Assembly: GCF_000369625.1 (NCBI RefSeq)
Contig: NZ_KB850112.1
Coordinates: 597,642 to 661,641 of the forward strand
Length of the DNA: 64,000 bases
DNA from: Acinetobacter variabilis
GTDB lineage: Bacteria; Pseudomonadota; Gammaproteobacteria; Pseudomonadales; Moraxellaceae
Direction of reading: 5' to 3'
Shown: positions 37,131 through 47,443 of the stretch, piece after piece
Layout of the letters: the number at the start of each line of letters is the position of its first letter
How positions within the stretch are numbered: position 1 is the stretch's first letter
Program-made: the position numbers and the translations under genes
Notes under the pieces: generated by a model
Seen by the model: the letters and a program-made list of their open reading frames with translations, nothing else
Database searches by the model: none
What the model was told of the DNA's origin: nothing

Positions 37131-38159
37131 TTAAAGCCCGAAATAGTAGCCAATCAAACAGATCACAATCGTGATCAGAATCAGTTTGATCACACTTGAA
37201 GCACCGGTTTTATGGTGACTTTGTGGTCGTTCGGCTTTAGAGACTTTGACTGCGCGATCTTCAGTATTCATGCCCGCAAAAGGATCAGGCGCCACTTTAG
37301 GAGTAAGTTGTGCAGTTTTATAATGATTGGCCACTTTCACAATAAACTTGGCACTGATTTCATCAATTTTTTGCGCAAAGTGGCGCAGGTTTAATTGCTG
37401 CTCCGGATTTAGTACCTGACCATCATCATTATAAGGGTGTTGAATCTTAGTCTGAATAAAATCACTTAATGCATCCAGACGATATAAGGTCTGATGAGCA
37501 TAATCAGATGAATAATCCGTTGGAATCAAAGCTAGGTGACTCGGATTTTCTGAGTGAGACTGAATCGTTGGGGTAGTACCGTAATAAGGCAATCCAGTAT
37601 AAGCAGGCTCAGTAAATCCTTGAGCTAAATGGTGTGCAAATAATTCCTGTTCAGTATAGGAATGAATATCATCCCAGTTTGGTTGTACCAGATCAGTATC
37701 AATTCTTTTAGCCAGTTTACTGTTCAGTTCATAACGCCAGAATACTTCATGACGTAAAGGTGACTTCTGAGCTTCTGGTGCTTCATAATCATTATCAGCG
37801 GTATACCATTCAGCCAGCTCCTTACCGATCATCCAGGCGGTTTTACCTTGAGCATGATGACTGATAATCACATGAGCCAAAGGAACCAGCTCGACATTGG
37901 CATTAGGGTTATTTTCATCTTCCAGCAAGTGTGAAGAATGCAGGCTAATACGACGAACACCTTGTTTTTTCAGGCCTTCAAGCCAGATTTGAAAGTGCTG
38001 TGCCAGTAAATGCTGGGAAATCAGATCACGAAAAGTTAAATGGTACTGATTAAAAATGGAGTGATTCAGCCAGCGGCTGAAACTGAGATCCTGAGTTAAA
38101 AACTCATTGCCATAAGTGACGAGGGTCAGTTGCTGTTTCCAAATTTGATCGAGTGCCAT
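37131..38159 (-). CDS. Uncharacterised tail-anchored membrane protein
   Basis: A 342-residue protein whose first 300 residues are soluble and charged, with one TM helix at the very C-terminus (about 322-341, IKLILITIVICLIGYYFG) preceded by a basic stretch. This gives a tail-anchored topology with the bulk in the cytoplasm. I recognise no domain. Segments such as VPLAHVIISHHAQGKTAWMIG and WDDIHSYTEQELFAHHLAQ look globular. It runs against its neighbours rplT and pheS. Confidence 0.65.
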   Translation of the reverse strand: MALDQIWKQQLTLVTYGNEFLTQDLSFSRWLNHSIFNQYHLTFRDLISQHLLAQHFQIWLEGLKKQGVRRISLHSSHLLEDENNPNANVELVPLAHVIISHHAQGKTAWMIGKELAEWYTADNDYEAPEAQKSPLRHEVFWRYELNSKLAKRIDTDLVQPNWDDIHSYTEQELFAHHLAQGFTEPAYTGLPYYGTTPTIQSHSENPSHLALIPTDYSSDYAHQTLYRLDALSDFIQTKIQHPYNDDGQVLNPEQQLNLRHFAQKIDEISAKFIVKVANHYKTAQLTPKVAPDPFAGMNTEDRAVKVSKAERPQSHHKTGASSVIKLILITIVICLIGYYFGL

Positions 38160-38298
38160 AGTGATTTGATCTGATTGATATTATGTTTATCTTATACTTT
38201 TTATAATTCATGATGCTATTCTAATTTTCATTAAAAGCGCACTTCATCAACTCGCCTAAAAACTGTTAGAATATGGGGTTTTTTAAAAATATTTCTAA

Positions 38299-39300
<1,002 letters not shown>

Positions 39301-39415
39301 AGGATTTAAACCTCTCCCTGACCTCTCCTAAAAGGAGAGGGGGCTGTCCTTATGTGACTCAGGGTTCTCCCCCTTTGTAAAAAGGGGGAGTTAGAGGGGG
39401 ATTTAAAAGATTAAT
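39301..39415. repeat. REP-like palindrome pair between pheS and pheT
   Basis: Two related palindromic units in opposite orientation. The first (about 39306-39350) has CCTCTCCT-AAAA-GGAGAGGGG preceded by CTCCCTGAC. The second (about 39366-39405) has CTCCCCCTTTGTAAAAAGGGGGAG followed by TTAGAGGGGGATTT. Related units occur at 50230-50338 and 56068-56113. They can form hairpins between two genes that are expected to be co-transcribed. Confidence 0.7.
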
Positions 39416-39432
39416 TTATAGGTTTTAAAGAA

Positions 39433-41814
39433 ATGAAAATTAGCGAAAATTGGCTGCGCACATGGGTTAACCCAGCCATCGATAGCGAAAAACTGTCTGA
39501 CCAGTTGACTATGCTTGGTCTTGAAGTGGATGAAATTGCACCTGCGGCAAAACTGTTTACAGGTGTGGTTGTTGGTGAAGTCCTGACTGTCGAACAGCAT
39601 CCAGATGCCGACCGTTTACGTGTTACCACTGTAAACATTGGTTCAGGTGAACCTCTACAAATCGTGTGTGGTGCACCTAACGTACGTGCGGGTATGAAAG
39701 CACCAGTAGCTACCATCGGTGCAGTATTACCAGGCGATTTTAAAATCAAGAAAGGCAAACTGCGTGGTGTTGAATCTCAAGGCATGCTATGCGGTGCTTC
39801 AGAAATCGATCTTGAAGATAAAATCGATGGTTTGTTAGAACTGCCTGCAGATGCACCGGTGGGTGTGAATGTTCGTGAATATTTAGACCTTGATGACAAC
39901 GTGATTGATATCAGCATCACTCCGAACCGTGGTGACTGTTTCAGCATTCGCGGGATCGCACGTGAAATTGGTGTGATTAACCAGTTGCTGGTAACTCCAC
40001 CTGGAATTAAAGAAGTAGCTGCAACCATCACCGATCAAAAGCAAGTCGTTGTTGAAACTCAAGGTTGCCCACGTTATTTGGGCCGTATCATCAAAAATGT
40101 AAATACCAAAGCACCAACTCCTGAGTGGATGGAACGTGCATTAGTCCGCGCTGGTATCCGTCAGCACAGCATTTTGGTCGATATCACCAACTATGTATTA
40201 ATGGAACTGGGTCAACCTCTACATGCGTTTGATGGCGGTAAGGTTCAGGGTTCAGTACATGTACGTCAAGCGACTGCAGGTGAAAAGCTTGTTCTATTAA
40301 ATGAACAGGAAGTTGAACTGCAAGATGATGTGATGGTAATCGCAGATGATGAAAAAGCATTAGCGATTGCAGGGATTATGGGGGGCTTGTCTTCATCAGT
40401 AACTGATGAAACCACTGAAATCTTCCTGGAATCAGCATTCTTTGCGCCATTGCATATTGCGGGCCGTGCTCGTCGTTTCGGTCTACATACTGATGCGTCA
40501 CAACGTTATGAACGTGGTGTCGATTTCGAACTTCCTATGATTGCAATGCATCGTGCTTCTCAGTTGATTGCTGAGCTTGCAGGCGGTGAGTTTGGTCCAA
40601 TCATTGTAGCTGAAAAAACAGAGCTGTTACCAAAGCGTGAAGCGATTGAGTTAGAACAAGCGCAAGTCGATCAACTATTAGGTTATACAGTTGAATCAGA
40701 TTTCATTACAGATGCTTTAACGCGTTTAGGTTGTGAAGTGACTGTAAAAGCTGAAGGTCAGTGGTCAGTGATTCCGCCATCCCACCGTTATGACATGGCA
40801 ATTTACCAAGACCTGATTGAAGAGGTTGCCCGTATTCACGGTTATGACAATATTCAAATCAGCTTACCGGTCATTGATGTGAAATTGGCGAAATATGAAG
40901 ACCAATTCGAACTGACTCAGCTTCGTCAAACAGCCGTGACCTTGGGCTATCAGGAAGCGATCAGCTTCAGTTTTGCTGACCTGAAACTGGAAAAACAGTT
41001 AAATCCAGAAGTCAATCCATTGGCATTGGCTAACCCAATTTCAAGCGATTTGGCAGTGATGCGTTCAACTTTACTGTCTAGCCTGATTCCATGTGTACAG
41101 TACAACGTCAATCGCCAGCAGAACCGTGTACGTTTTTTCGAACTCGGTCTGCGTTTTGATTACCAGAATGCGGCTTCAATTCATGATCTGAAACAGATTC
41201 CAACTTTTGCCTTGATTGCTACTGGTTCACGTACGCCTGAAACTTGGCATGGTAAAGCACAGCCAATGGATTTCTTTGACTTCAAAGGTGACATTGAGGA
41301 AATTCTGGCAGCTGCGCGTCTGGATGTGGAATATGTACGTTCTGAACGTAGCTGGTTACATCCTGGTCAATCTGCAGAAATTTTAGTGAATGGTCAGTCA
41401 ATTGGTTATTTAGGTCGTTTACATCCCTCACTTGAAGACGAACTCGATTTGGCGACGACTTGGGTCGCTGAATTAGATCAATCGGCTGTTTTGCAAACTT
41501 ATGTATCTAATTTTACAGAATTATCACGTTTTCCATCGGTTCGACGTGATATTGCGCTTTTAATTAGTGATAAGATTAATGTTAGCGAAATTCAGGGACT
41601 TATCGAAAAAACAGGTGGAGAGCTGCTAGGCTCGACATGGTTGTTCGATGTGTACACTGGACAAGGAGTAGAAGAAGGGAAACGCTCACTGGCATTTGCA
41701 CTTCTCTGGCAGCATCCAAGCCGTACACTGGAAGATGCTGAAATTAAATCAGGTATGGATAATATCCTTCAGGTGTTGGAAAACACTTACCAAGCGACAT
41801 TGAGGGCTTCATGA
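39433..41814 (+). CDS. pheT: Phenylalanyl-tRNA synthetase beta subunit
   Basis: Structural and editing subunit (793 residues). N-terminal [14 protein letters not shown] and the tRNA-binding OB fold (about 39-150, with [15 protein letters not shown]) are followed by the B3/B4 editing region (about 210-395, including [15 protein letters not shown]) and B5 (about 405-470). The catalytic-like core with [20 protein letters not shown] follows, then the ferredoxin-like anticodon-binding domain (about 700-793, [12 protein letters not shown]). Its stop overlaps the ihfA start by 4 bases (ATGA), so the two are coupled. Confidence 0.97.
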   Translation: MKISENWLRTWVNPAIDSEKLSDQLTMLGLEVDEIAPAAKLFTGVVVGEVLTVEQHPDADRLRVTTVNIGSGEPLQIVCGAPNVRAGMKAPVATIGAVLPGDFKIKKGKLRGVESQGMLCGASEIDLEDKIDGLLELPADAPVGVNVREYLDLDDNVIDISITPNRGDCFSIRGIAREIGVINQLLVTPPGIKEVAATITDQKQVVVETQGCPRYLGRIIKNVNTKAPTPEWMERALVRAGIRQHSILVDITNYVLMELGQPLHAFDGGKVQGSVHVRQATAGEKLVLLNEQEVELQDDVMVIADDEKALAIAGIMGGLSSSVTDETTEIFLESAFFAPLHIAGRARRFGLHTDASQRYERGVDFELPMIAMHRASQLIAELAGGEFGPIIVAEKTELLPKREAIELEQAQVDQLLGYTVESDFITDALTRLGCEVTVKAEGQWSVIPPSHRYDMAIYQDLIEEVARIHGYDNIQISLPVIDVKLAKYEDQFELTQLRQTAVTLGYQEAISFSFADLKLEKQLNPEVNPLALANPISSDLAVMRSTLLSSLIPCVQYNVNRQQNRVRFFELGLRFDYQNAASIHDLKQIPTFALIATGSRTPETWHGKAQPMDFFDFKGDIEEILAAARLDVEYVRSERSWLHPGQSAEILVNGQSIGYLGRLHPSLEDELDLATTWVAELDQSAVLQTYVSNFTELSRFPSVRRDIALLISDKINVSEIQGLIEKTGGELLGSTWLFDVYTGQGVEEGKRSLAFALLWQHPSRTLEDAEIKSGMDNILQVLENTYQATLRAS

Positions 41815-42107
41815 CAGCATTAACAAAAGCAGAAATGGCTGATCATTTAAGTGAGCTCACGAGTTTAAACCGTCGTGAAGCTAAACAAATGGTCGAGTTG
41901 TTTTTCGATGAGATTAGCCAAGCGCTAATCTCGGGCGAACAAGTAAAATTATCGGGTTTCGGTAACTTTGAGTTACGTGATAAGCGCCAACGTCCAGGCC
42001 GTAATCCGAAGACGGGTGAAGAGATTCCGATTTCTGCACGCCGTGTTGTTACGTTCCGCGCGGGGCAGAAGTTCCGTCAACGTGTGGGGAATGAGCAGAT
42101 CAATTGA
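41811..42107 (+). CDS. ihfA: Integration host factor subunit alpha
   Basis: 98-residue DNA-bending protein of the HU/IHF family; it forms a heterodimer with Ihf[20 protein letters not shown] is followed by the beta-arm region [22 protein letters not shown] around residues 65-85, with the Pro that kinks DNA. The start overlaps the pheT stop. The terminator palindrome begins inside the last codons. Confidence 0.97.
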   Translation: MTALTKAEMADHLSELTSLNRREAKQMVELFFDEISQALISGEQVKLSGFGNFELRDKRQRPGRNPKTGEEIPISARRVVTFRAGQKFRQRVGNEQIN

Positions 42108-42123
42108 TCTGCTTTTTTTTTAT
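42091..42123 (+). terminator. Terminator of pheS-pheT-ihfA overlapping the ihfA stop
   Basis: AGCAGATCAATTGATCTGCT is a perfect 20-base palindrome followed by T9. The stop codon TGA of ihfA (42105-42107) lies inside the right arm, so the last five ihfA codons form the left arm. Confidence 0.9.
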
Positions 42124-42144
42124 ATCTAACATTTTTATTTTTTA

Positions 42145-42178
42145 CATAAAAAAAGAGAGCCAAAGGCTCTCTTTTTTG
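42145..42178 (-). terminator. Terminator of the Ala-rich lipoprotein gene
   Basis: AAAAAAGAGAGCC-AAA-GGCTCTCTTTTTT, a near-perfect stem with A and T tracts on both sides, so it can act in both directions. Confidence 0.9.
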
Positions 42179-42197
42179 TACTGAATAATCGTAAAGA

Positions 42198-42485
42198 TTA
42201 TTGAGCAGCAGCTTCAGAAGCAGCAGTAGCGTCAGCAGCAGCGTCAGTAGCAACAGCAGCAGCAGCGTCAGCTTCAGCAACAGCAGCAGCGTCAGAAGCA
42301 GCAACTTCAGAAGTAGCTTCTACAGCAGCAGCGTCAGCAGCAGCTTCAGCTTCAGAAGCAGCTTCTACAGCTTCAGATGCAGCTTGGTTAGCGTCAGCAG
42401 CAGCGTCGTCAGCTTTTTTAGCACAACCAACGAAAGCTAAAGTAGTAGCAACTGCAGCAGCAATAGCGATTTTTTTGAATAACAT
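42198..42485 (-). CDS. Ala-rich low-complexity lipoprotein
   Basis: 95-residue secreted lipoprotein. The start is ATG 42485 (GAGAGTG upstream). MLFKKIAIAAAVATTLAFVGC is a signal peptide with a lipobox ending in Cys21. The mature part is about half Ala, with Glu/Asp/Ser/Thr making up most of the rest (AASEAVEAASEAEAAAD-type repeats). It is predicted to be an extended or coiled helix at the membrane, in this respect like Lpp-type or PEP-like spacer lipoproteins. The DNA is built from GCAGCAGCGTCAG-like triplet repeats, which could change length by slippage in steps of three. Function unknown. Confidence 0.8.
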   Translation of the reverse strand: MLFKKIAIAAAVATTLAFVGCAKKADDAAADANQAASEAVEAASEAEAAADAAAVEATSEVAASDAAAVAEADAAAAVATDAAADATAASEAAAQ

Positions 42486-42889
42486 GGCATCACTCTCTAA
42501 AAAATTGAGATTAAAAAAAACCAAAGTCAGGCTGTAATATGCTTTTATTATTCCTAATAATGTTAGGGACTAACAACGCAGGAGCAGTCTAACTGGTCTG
42601 CAAATATGCTATCACTGCGCATTTTTAATTGCTACTAGGTGAGCATCAAAAACAGCGAAAAAACGATAAAAATTAAGGGTTTTTTAACAGAAAATAACAA
42701 TTAATTGAAAGATATAGATTGGAGAAAGGCTTATTAAGCTTATAAAAATTATACACTTATTTATTTGTTTACTTTAATAATCAAAAACTTAAAAAGAAGT
42801 TTACAGATAACTCAGTACATTGTTTTATTGTGTAACATACGTCAACCATAAAAAAAAGGCCACCTTGAATGGTGACCTTTCTGATAATT
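42486..42889. other. Intergenic region between the lipoprotein gene and rho
   Basis: About 400 bases. It holds the promoter region of the lipoprotein gene, including an inverted repeat CCTAA-N5-TTAGG at 42553-42567 that could be an operator, and the rho terminator at the right end. The centre (42600-42830) is AT-rich with no gene seen. Confidence 0.5.
42850..42883 (-). terminator. Terminator of rho
   Basis: On the minus strand AAAGGTCACC-ATTCAA-GGTGGCCTTT (one mismatch) is followed by T8, just after the rho stop. Confidence 0.88.
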
Positions 42890-44158
42890 TTAGTTCGATG
42901 CTTTGCGTTTCATTTGATCAAAAAAATCATCATTGGTTTTGGTTTCTTTCATGCGGTCAAGCAAGAATTCCATCGCGACCAGTTCATCTTGGGTATGCAG
43001 AAGTTTACGAAGAATCCAGACTTTACGCAGTTTGTCTTCGGACATTAAACGTTCTTCACGACGCGTACCGGATTTCTTGATATTCATCGCAGGGAATACG
43101 CGTTTTTCCGCAATACGGCGATCCAGCGTGATTTCCTGGTTACCTGTACCTTTGAATTCTTCGTAGATCACTTCATCCATTTTACTGCCGGTTTCAATCA
43201 GTGCAGTAGAAATGATTGTAAGAGAACCGCCTTCTTCGATATTACGTGCAGCACCAAAGAAACGTTTAGGACGCTCAAGTGCATGTGCATCTACACCACC
43301 GGTCAGTACCTTACCTGATGAAGGAATCACAGTGTTATATGCACGTGCCAGACGGGTAATCGAATCCAGCAGAATCACCACATCTTTCTTGTGTTCAACC
43401 AGACGTTTAGCTTTTTCAATCACCATTTCAGCCACTTGAACGTGACGGGCAGGGGATTCATCAAAGGTAGAGGCGACCACTTCACCACGAACAGTACGTT
43501 CCATTTCGGTGACTTCTTCAGGACGTTCATCAATCAAAAGGACAATCAGGAAGCATTCAGGGTTATTACGAACAATCGATTGCGCGATGTTCTGTAATAG
43601 CATGGTTTTACCAGCTTTTGGTGGTGCTACGATAATCGAACGTTGACCTTTACCAATGGGTGCCACCAGATCGACGACACGTGCAGTTAAATCTTCAGTC
43701 GTACCATTACCAAGTTCCATCACTAATTGTTCAGTAGGGAACAATGGAGTTAAGTTTTCGAACAGGATTTTATTACGTGAATTCTCTGGGGTATCGTAGT
43801 TAATCTGATTGACTTTAAGCAAAGCAAAATAACGCTCACCCTCTTTAGGCGGACGAATGGTTCCCGTAATGGTGTCACCGGTACGCAGGTTAAAGCGTCG
43901 AATTTGTGATGGGCTGACATAGATATCGTCAGGACCTGCCAAATAAGAGCCTGCTGCAGAGCGTAAGAAGCCAAAACCATCTGACAAAATTTCTAGAACG
44001 CCATCACCAAAAATCTCTTCGCCATTCATCGCATGGCGTTTTAAGATGGCAAAAATAATGTCTTGCTTACGGTTACGAGCCATACCTTCAAGGCCCATAA
44101 ACTCGGCAATCTTGATGAGTTCGCCAATCGGTTTTTTCTTGAGTTCGGTTAAATTCAT
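42890..44158 (-). CDS. rho: Transcription termination factor Rho
   Basis: Hexameric RNA helicase (422 residues). N-terminal helical domain and the OB-fold primary RNA site (about 50-125, with [15 protein letters not shown] and [16 protein letters not shown]). Walker [16 protein letters not shown] near residue 180, Walker B-like [17 protein letters not shown] near 258, and the R-loop region near 290-300. Length matches E. coli Rho (419). Next to trxA as in E. coli, but with a 320-base gap that may hold an autoregulated leader. Confidence 0.98.
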   Translation of the reverse strand: MNLTELKKKPIGELIKIAEFMGLEGMARNRKQDIIFAILKRHAMNGEEIFGDGVLEILSDGFGFLRSAAGSYLAGPDDIYVSPSQIRRFNLRTGDTITGTIRPPKEGERYFALLKVNQINYDTPENSRNKILFENLTPLFPTEQLVMELGNGTTEDLTARVVDLVAPIGKGQRSIIVAPPKAGKTMLLQNIAQSIVRNNPECFLIVLLIDERPEEVTEMERTVRGEVVASTFDESPARHVQVAEMVIEKAKRLVEHKKDVVILLDSITRLARAYNTVIPSSGKVLTGGVDAHALERPKRFFGAARNIEEGGSLTIISTALIETGSKMDEVIYEEFKGTGNQEITLDRRIAEKRVFPAMNIKKSGTRREERLMSEDKLRKVWILRKLLHTQDELVAMEFLLDRMKETKTNDDFFDQMKRKASN

Positions 44159-44479
44159 AGGTGGTCAGATAGAATCAAAGTTCTAAGGTATAGGTTAGAA
44201 AGGGAGTAACATTCGGCCGCATATAAGCATTCAAACGAAAGCAATTGAATTTGCACAAGAACAATTCAGAGGTCTGTTTGATTGTTTCAAAGAGAAATGT
44301 GAAAACAATTTCTATTGCCGAGCGGCATGTTATGTAATGTGTCTTGTAAGAAACTGACAGGATTTAGCATCCTTTATCTCTTGAAGTTGAAATATAAGAG
44401 AGAAACAGGTTTTTGTCAATTTATAGACGAAAAAAATACGCAACCTTTGGTCGCGTATTTTTAGTTGAACATTTAGTGC
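44159..44479. other. Intergenic region between rho and trxA
   Basis: About 320 bases upstream of rho on the minus strand. The trxA terminator is at its right end. The rest is a probable long 5' leader of rho, whose expression is autogenously attenuated in E. coli. I see no leader peptide or terminator-like hairpin inside it. Confidence 0.45.
44430..44464 (-). terminator. Terminator of trxA
   Basis: AAATACGC.ACC-TTT-GGT.GCGTATTT with one bulged position on each side, flanked by A and T tracts. Confidence 0.88.
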
Positions 44480-44806
44480 TTAGATATTTTGATCAATAAA
44501 TGCAGTCAATTTAGATTTTGGTGCTGCACCGACTTGAGTCGCTACGACTTCACCATTTTTGAACATCAATAAAGCTGGAATGTTACGGATATTGAAGTTC
44601 ACAGCAGTTTGTTCGCAAGACGTTACGTCAACTTTGACAATTTTCACTTTGCCTTGATATTCATCAGCCAATACTTCAAGTACAGGGGCAATAGCTTTAC
44701 ATGGTGCACACCAGCCAGCCCAGAAATCAACCAGCACAGGAACGTCTGATTGAAGAACGTCTGCTTCGAAGTTTGCGTCAGTAGTGTTTACGATGTTGCC
44801 AGACAT
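44480..44806 (-). CDS. trxA: Thioredoxin
   Basis: 108-residue disulfide reductase. The start is ATG 44806 with TTGGAG upstream; the longer frame to 44899 adds 31 residues outside the fold. Active site WCAPC with Cys33 and Cys36, where E. coli has WCGPC. The buried Asp25 (LVDFWA) and cis-Pro loop (RNIPAL) are present. The G-to-A change between the cysteines is unusual among thioredoxins and may alter redox potential. Confidence 0.96.
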   Translation of the reverse strand: MSGNIVNTTDANFEADVLQSDVPVLVDFWAGWCAPCKAIAPVLEVLADEYQGKVKIVKVDVTSCEQTAVNFNIRNIPALLMFKNGEVVATQVGAAPKSKLTAFIDQNI

Positions 44807-45067
44807 AGAGTGCTCCAAAATTAATTTTATAAAGATAACTATAATTATTAGTATTACATAGCCATCTTTAACAATGTAGGGGAATCTGTAAATTTTCAAG
44901 CTTTAATGTTGTTTTGTCTAATGGATGATCACGATAGTCACCATCGCCTCATACAATTGTCCTATAAATGAAAAAAATAATTACGCGAAATTGTCCTGAC
45001 AAATGGCTTTTAAATTGCATGGTTGTGAATTACTCTAAGCACAATTCTTAAAAGGTTTATTTCTAGA

Positions 45068-46588
45068 ATGTCTGATTTTTTGATTGATGAAGAATTACTC
45101 GCAGCCATCGATATGGGATCAAACAGTTTTCATTTGGCGATTGCCCGGGTGGATCATGGCGAAGTGAAAAAAGTCGCATCAATGTCAGAAAAGGTTCAGC
45201 TTGCTGCGGGACTGGATGAAAATAAAAATTTAACTGAAGCCGCACAGCAGCGTGGTTTAGCTTGTCTGGCCCGTTTTGTCGGACGTTTGGGTTCTGTACA
45301 ACCAAACCGTTTACGGATTGTGGCAACCAATGCATTACGCCAAGCCAAAAATGGTCATGAGTTCATTCAGAAAGCGGCTGAAATTTTACCAAAACCGATT
45401 GAAATTATTGCTGGTCGTGAAGAAGCGCGTCTAATTTATCTCGGTGTGTCACATACCATGCCCAATACTGGCCGTCGTCTGGTGGTAGATATCGGTGGGG
45501 GCTCGACTGAACTGATTATCGGGGAAGAATTTGAACCCATTCATACCGAATCAGTTCAGATGGGTTGTGTGACTTTTACCAAGAAATTCTTTGCTGATGG
45601 TGAAATTACCCATAAAGCTTTTGATAAGGCAGTGACTGCGGCACGTAAAGAAATTTCAGGCATTGCCAATACTTATAAATCTGCCGGTTGGGATGCGGTG
45701 GTTGGTTCGAGTGGTACGATTAAGGCTTGCCGTCAGATCTGTGTCAACATGGGCTGGAGCAATGATAAAGAACAGCTCACTCGTGAAGGTCTGGAAAAAC
45801 TTAAAGACAAATTATTCAAATATAAGCATGTTTCGGACATGGAATTTGAAGGTCTGAAAGATGACCGCCGTGCAGTCTTGCCTGCAGGAATTGCCATTTT
45901 ATATGCGGTATTTGATGTACTGAATATTCCACATCTGGTCTATTCAGATGGAGCATTACGTGAAGGTGTGATGTATGACCTCTTGGGTCGTTTCAAGCAT
46001 GAAGATATACGTGATCGTTCAGTCCATGCCTTGATTGGTCGTTATAATGCCGATGCCAAGCAGGCCGAACGTGTAGTGCAGACTGCACAAAAACTGTTTG
46101 ATGATGTAGCAGGTGATCTTGGCCTATATAGCGAGGACAGTGATTTACTTCGTCGTGCAGCTTATTTGCACGAAATTGGTTTAGCGATCAGTCATAGTGG
46201 TTATCACCGCCACGGTGCCTATTTGTTGCAACATTCTGACATTGCCGGTTTTTCGCAGGTAGATCAGAATTATTTGTCACATTTGGTCGCACATCATCGC
46301 CGTAAATTGCGCGCTGATGCCAAGCATGATGTGATGAAAGTCGGTGGAACTAAACTTTTACAGCTGTGTTTGCTGTTGCGTCTGGCGGTTTTGGTCAATC
46401 ACAGTCGTAGTGATGAGATGCTTCCTGCCATTGAACTTAAGGTCAAGAATGCGCAACAATGGCAGCTCAGCATTTCTGGTGATGCCAAACAATGGCCATT
46501 ATTGATTGCTGAACTGCATGATGAACAGGTGCAGTTTAAAAATTGGGAGATCGAGCTCTCGGTTCAATCTGAACAATTTGTTAATTAA
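45068..46588 (+). CDS. ppx: Exopolyphosphatase
   Basis: Ppx/GppA phosphatase (506 residues) that degrades polyphosphate from its ends. The ASKHA fold has AAIDMGSNSFHLAIARV near residue 12, VDIGGGSTELIIG near 139 and VVGSSGTIKA near 214. The C-terminal helical domain starts near 310 and has the HD-like YLHEIGLAISHSGYHRHGAY stretch near 365. It is divergent from trxA, an arrangement shared with other Acinetobacter and Pseudomonas. Confidence 0.95.
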   Translation: MSDFLIDEELLAAIDMGSNSFHLAIARVDHGEVKKVASMSEKVQLAAGLDENKNLTEAAQQRGLACLARFVGRLGSVQPNRLRIVATNALRQAKNGHEFIQKAAEILPKPIEIIAGREEARLIYLGVSHTMPNTGRRLVVDIGGGSTELIIGEEFEPIHTESVQMGCVTFTKKFFADGEITHKAFDKAVTAARKEISGIANTYKSAGWDAVVGSSGTIKACRQICVNMGWSNDKEQLTREGLEKLKDKLFKYKHVSDMEFEGLKDDRRAVLPAGIAILYAVFDVLNIPHLVYSDGALREGVMYDLLGRFKHEDIRDRSVHALIGRYNADAKQAERVVQTAQKLFDDVAGDLGLYSEDSDLLRRAAYLHEIGLAISHSGYHRHGAYLLQHSDIAGFSQVDQNYLSHLVAHHRRKLRADAKHDVMKVGGTKLLQLCLLLRLAVLVNHSRSDEMLPAIELKVKNAQQWQLSISGDAKQWPLLIAELHDEQVQFKNWEIELSVQSEQFVN

Positions 46589-46618
46589 TACCTTTATAGG
46601 GATGAAAACGGTTGACCT

Positions 46619-47443
46619 ATGAAAAATAAAGCTACCCCATCAAAAGCATGGACGACAGTACAGATTGCTCGTCATCCGGAACGTCCACAATTTCTGGACT
46701 ACGTAGGTGAAATATTCACTGAATTTGATGCTTTGCATGGCGACCGTCTCTATGGTGATGATGGCGCAATGATCGGTGGTCTGGCACGTTTCGATGGACA
46801 ACCAGTGATGATCGTGGGTCAGCACCGTGGTCGTAGTACCCGTGAAAAATTACAGCATAATTTTGGAATGAGTAACCCGGAAGGTTACCGTAAAGCTCAG
46901 CGTCTGCTCGATATGGCGGAACGTTTTAATCTGCCAGTCTTCACCTTTATTGATACCATGGGTGCATACCCGGGTGTGGGTGCGGAAGAGCGTGGTCAGG
47001 CTGAAGCGATTGCATCGAGTTTGGCACAACTTTCTAATCTGAAAGTACCTGTAATTGCCACTGTTCTGGGTGAAGGTGGTTCAGGCGGTGCACTCGGGAT
47101 TGGCGTGGCAGATCGTGTAGTGATGCTGTCTCACAGTATTTATTCAGTGATTTCACCGGAAGGTTGTGCGTCTATTCTGTGGAAAACTGCAGAAAAAGCG
47201 GAACAAGCCAGTGAAGCTTTGGCATTAACTGCTGAAAAATTGCAGAAGATGGGCATTGTTGAATACGTAGTTGATGAAGGTGAAGGTGCACATCTGGATC
47301 CGGATGAAGTCATGTACCAACTGAAAGCAGTCCTGAAAGAAGCTTTAAATGAACTGCAAGCAATGGAACCACAAGCACGATGCGAAGCACGTTACCAACG
47401 TTTAATGAAGTTTGGCAGCGACAATTTAGGTCTGGCATCTTAA
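46619..47443 (+). CDS. accA: Acetyl-CoA carboxylase carboxyltransferase subunit alpha
   Basis: Transfers the carboxyl group from biotin to acetyl-CoA together with AccD, the first step in fatty acid synthesis. At 274 residues it lacks the roughly 45-residue N-terminal helical extension of E. coli AccA (319), starting at [19 protein letters not shown]. The core is intact, with [38 protein letters not shown] and [20 protein letters not shown] segments, and [14 protein letters not shown] near 176. The last 64 bases overlap tilS in another frame. The ribosome binding site is weak. Confidence 0.96.
   Translation: MKNKATPSKAWTTVQIARHPERPQFLDYVGEIFTEFDALHGDRLYGDDGAMIGGLARFDGQPVMIVGQHRGRSTREKLQHNFGMSNPEGYRKAQRLLDMAERFNLPVFTFIDTMGAYPGVGAEERGQAEAIASSLAQLSNLKVPVIATVLGEGGSGGALGIGVADRVVMLSHSIYSVISPEGCASILWKTAEKAEQASEALALTAEKLQKMGIVEYVVDEGEGAHLDPDEVMYQLKAVLKEALNELQAMEPQARCEARYQRLMKFGSDNLGLAS

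Noticed and set aside
38183..38206. Short frame MFILYFL upstream of pheS as a pheM-like attenuator peptide
   Set aside because: It has only two Phe codons, no good ribosome binding site, and no intrinsic terminator between it and pheS. The hairpin at 38265-38299 is weak and not followed by a T run.
42198..42420. Possible tandem-repeat or CRISPR array in the triplet-rich DNA
   Set aside because: The repeats are 3-base and irregular, without spacers of constant length, and are explained by the Ala-rich protein.
42201..42440. Ser-rich open frame on the plus strand opposite the Ala-rich lipoprotein
   Set aside because: It is the reverse complement of GCA/GCG triplet repeats and yields poly-Ser by composition. 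It has no ribosome binding site and lies opposite a gene with a clear signal peptide and terminator.
46602..46622. Six-codon mini-frame (MKTVDL) overlapping the accA ATG
   Set aside because: The overlap is TATGA, which would suit coupling, but the frame is too short to judge and has no separate evidence.
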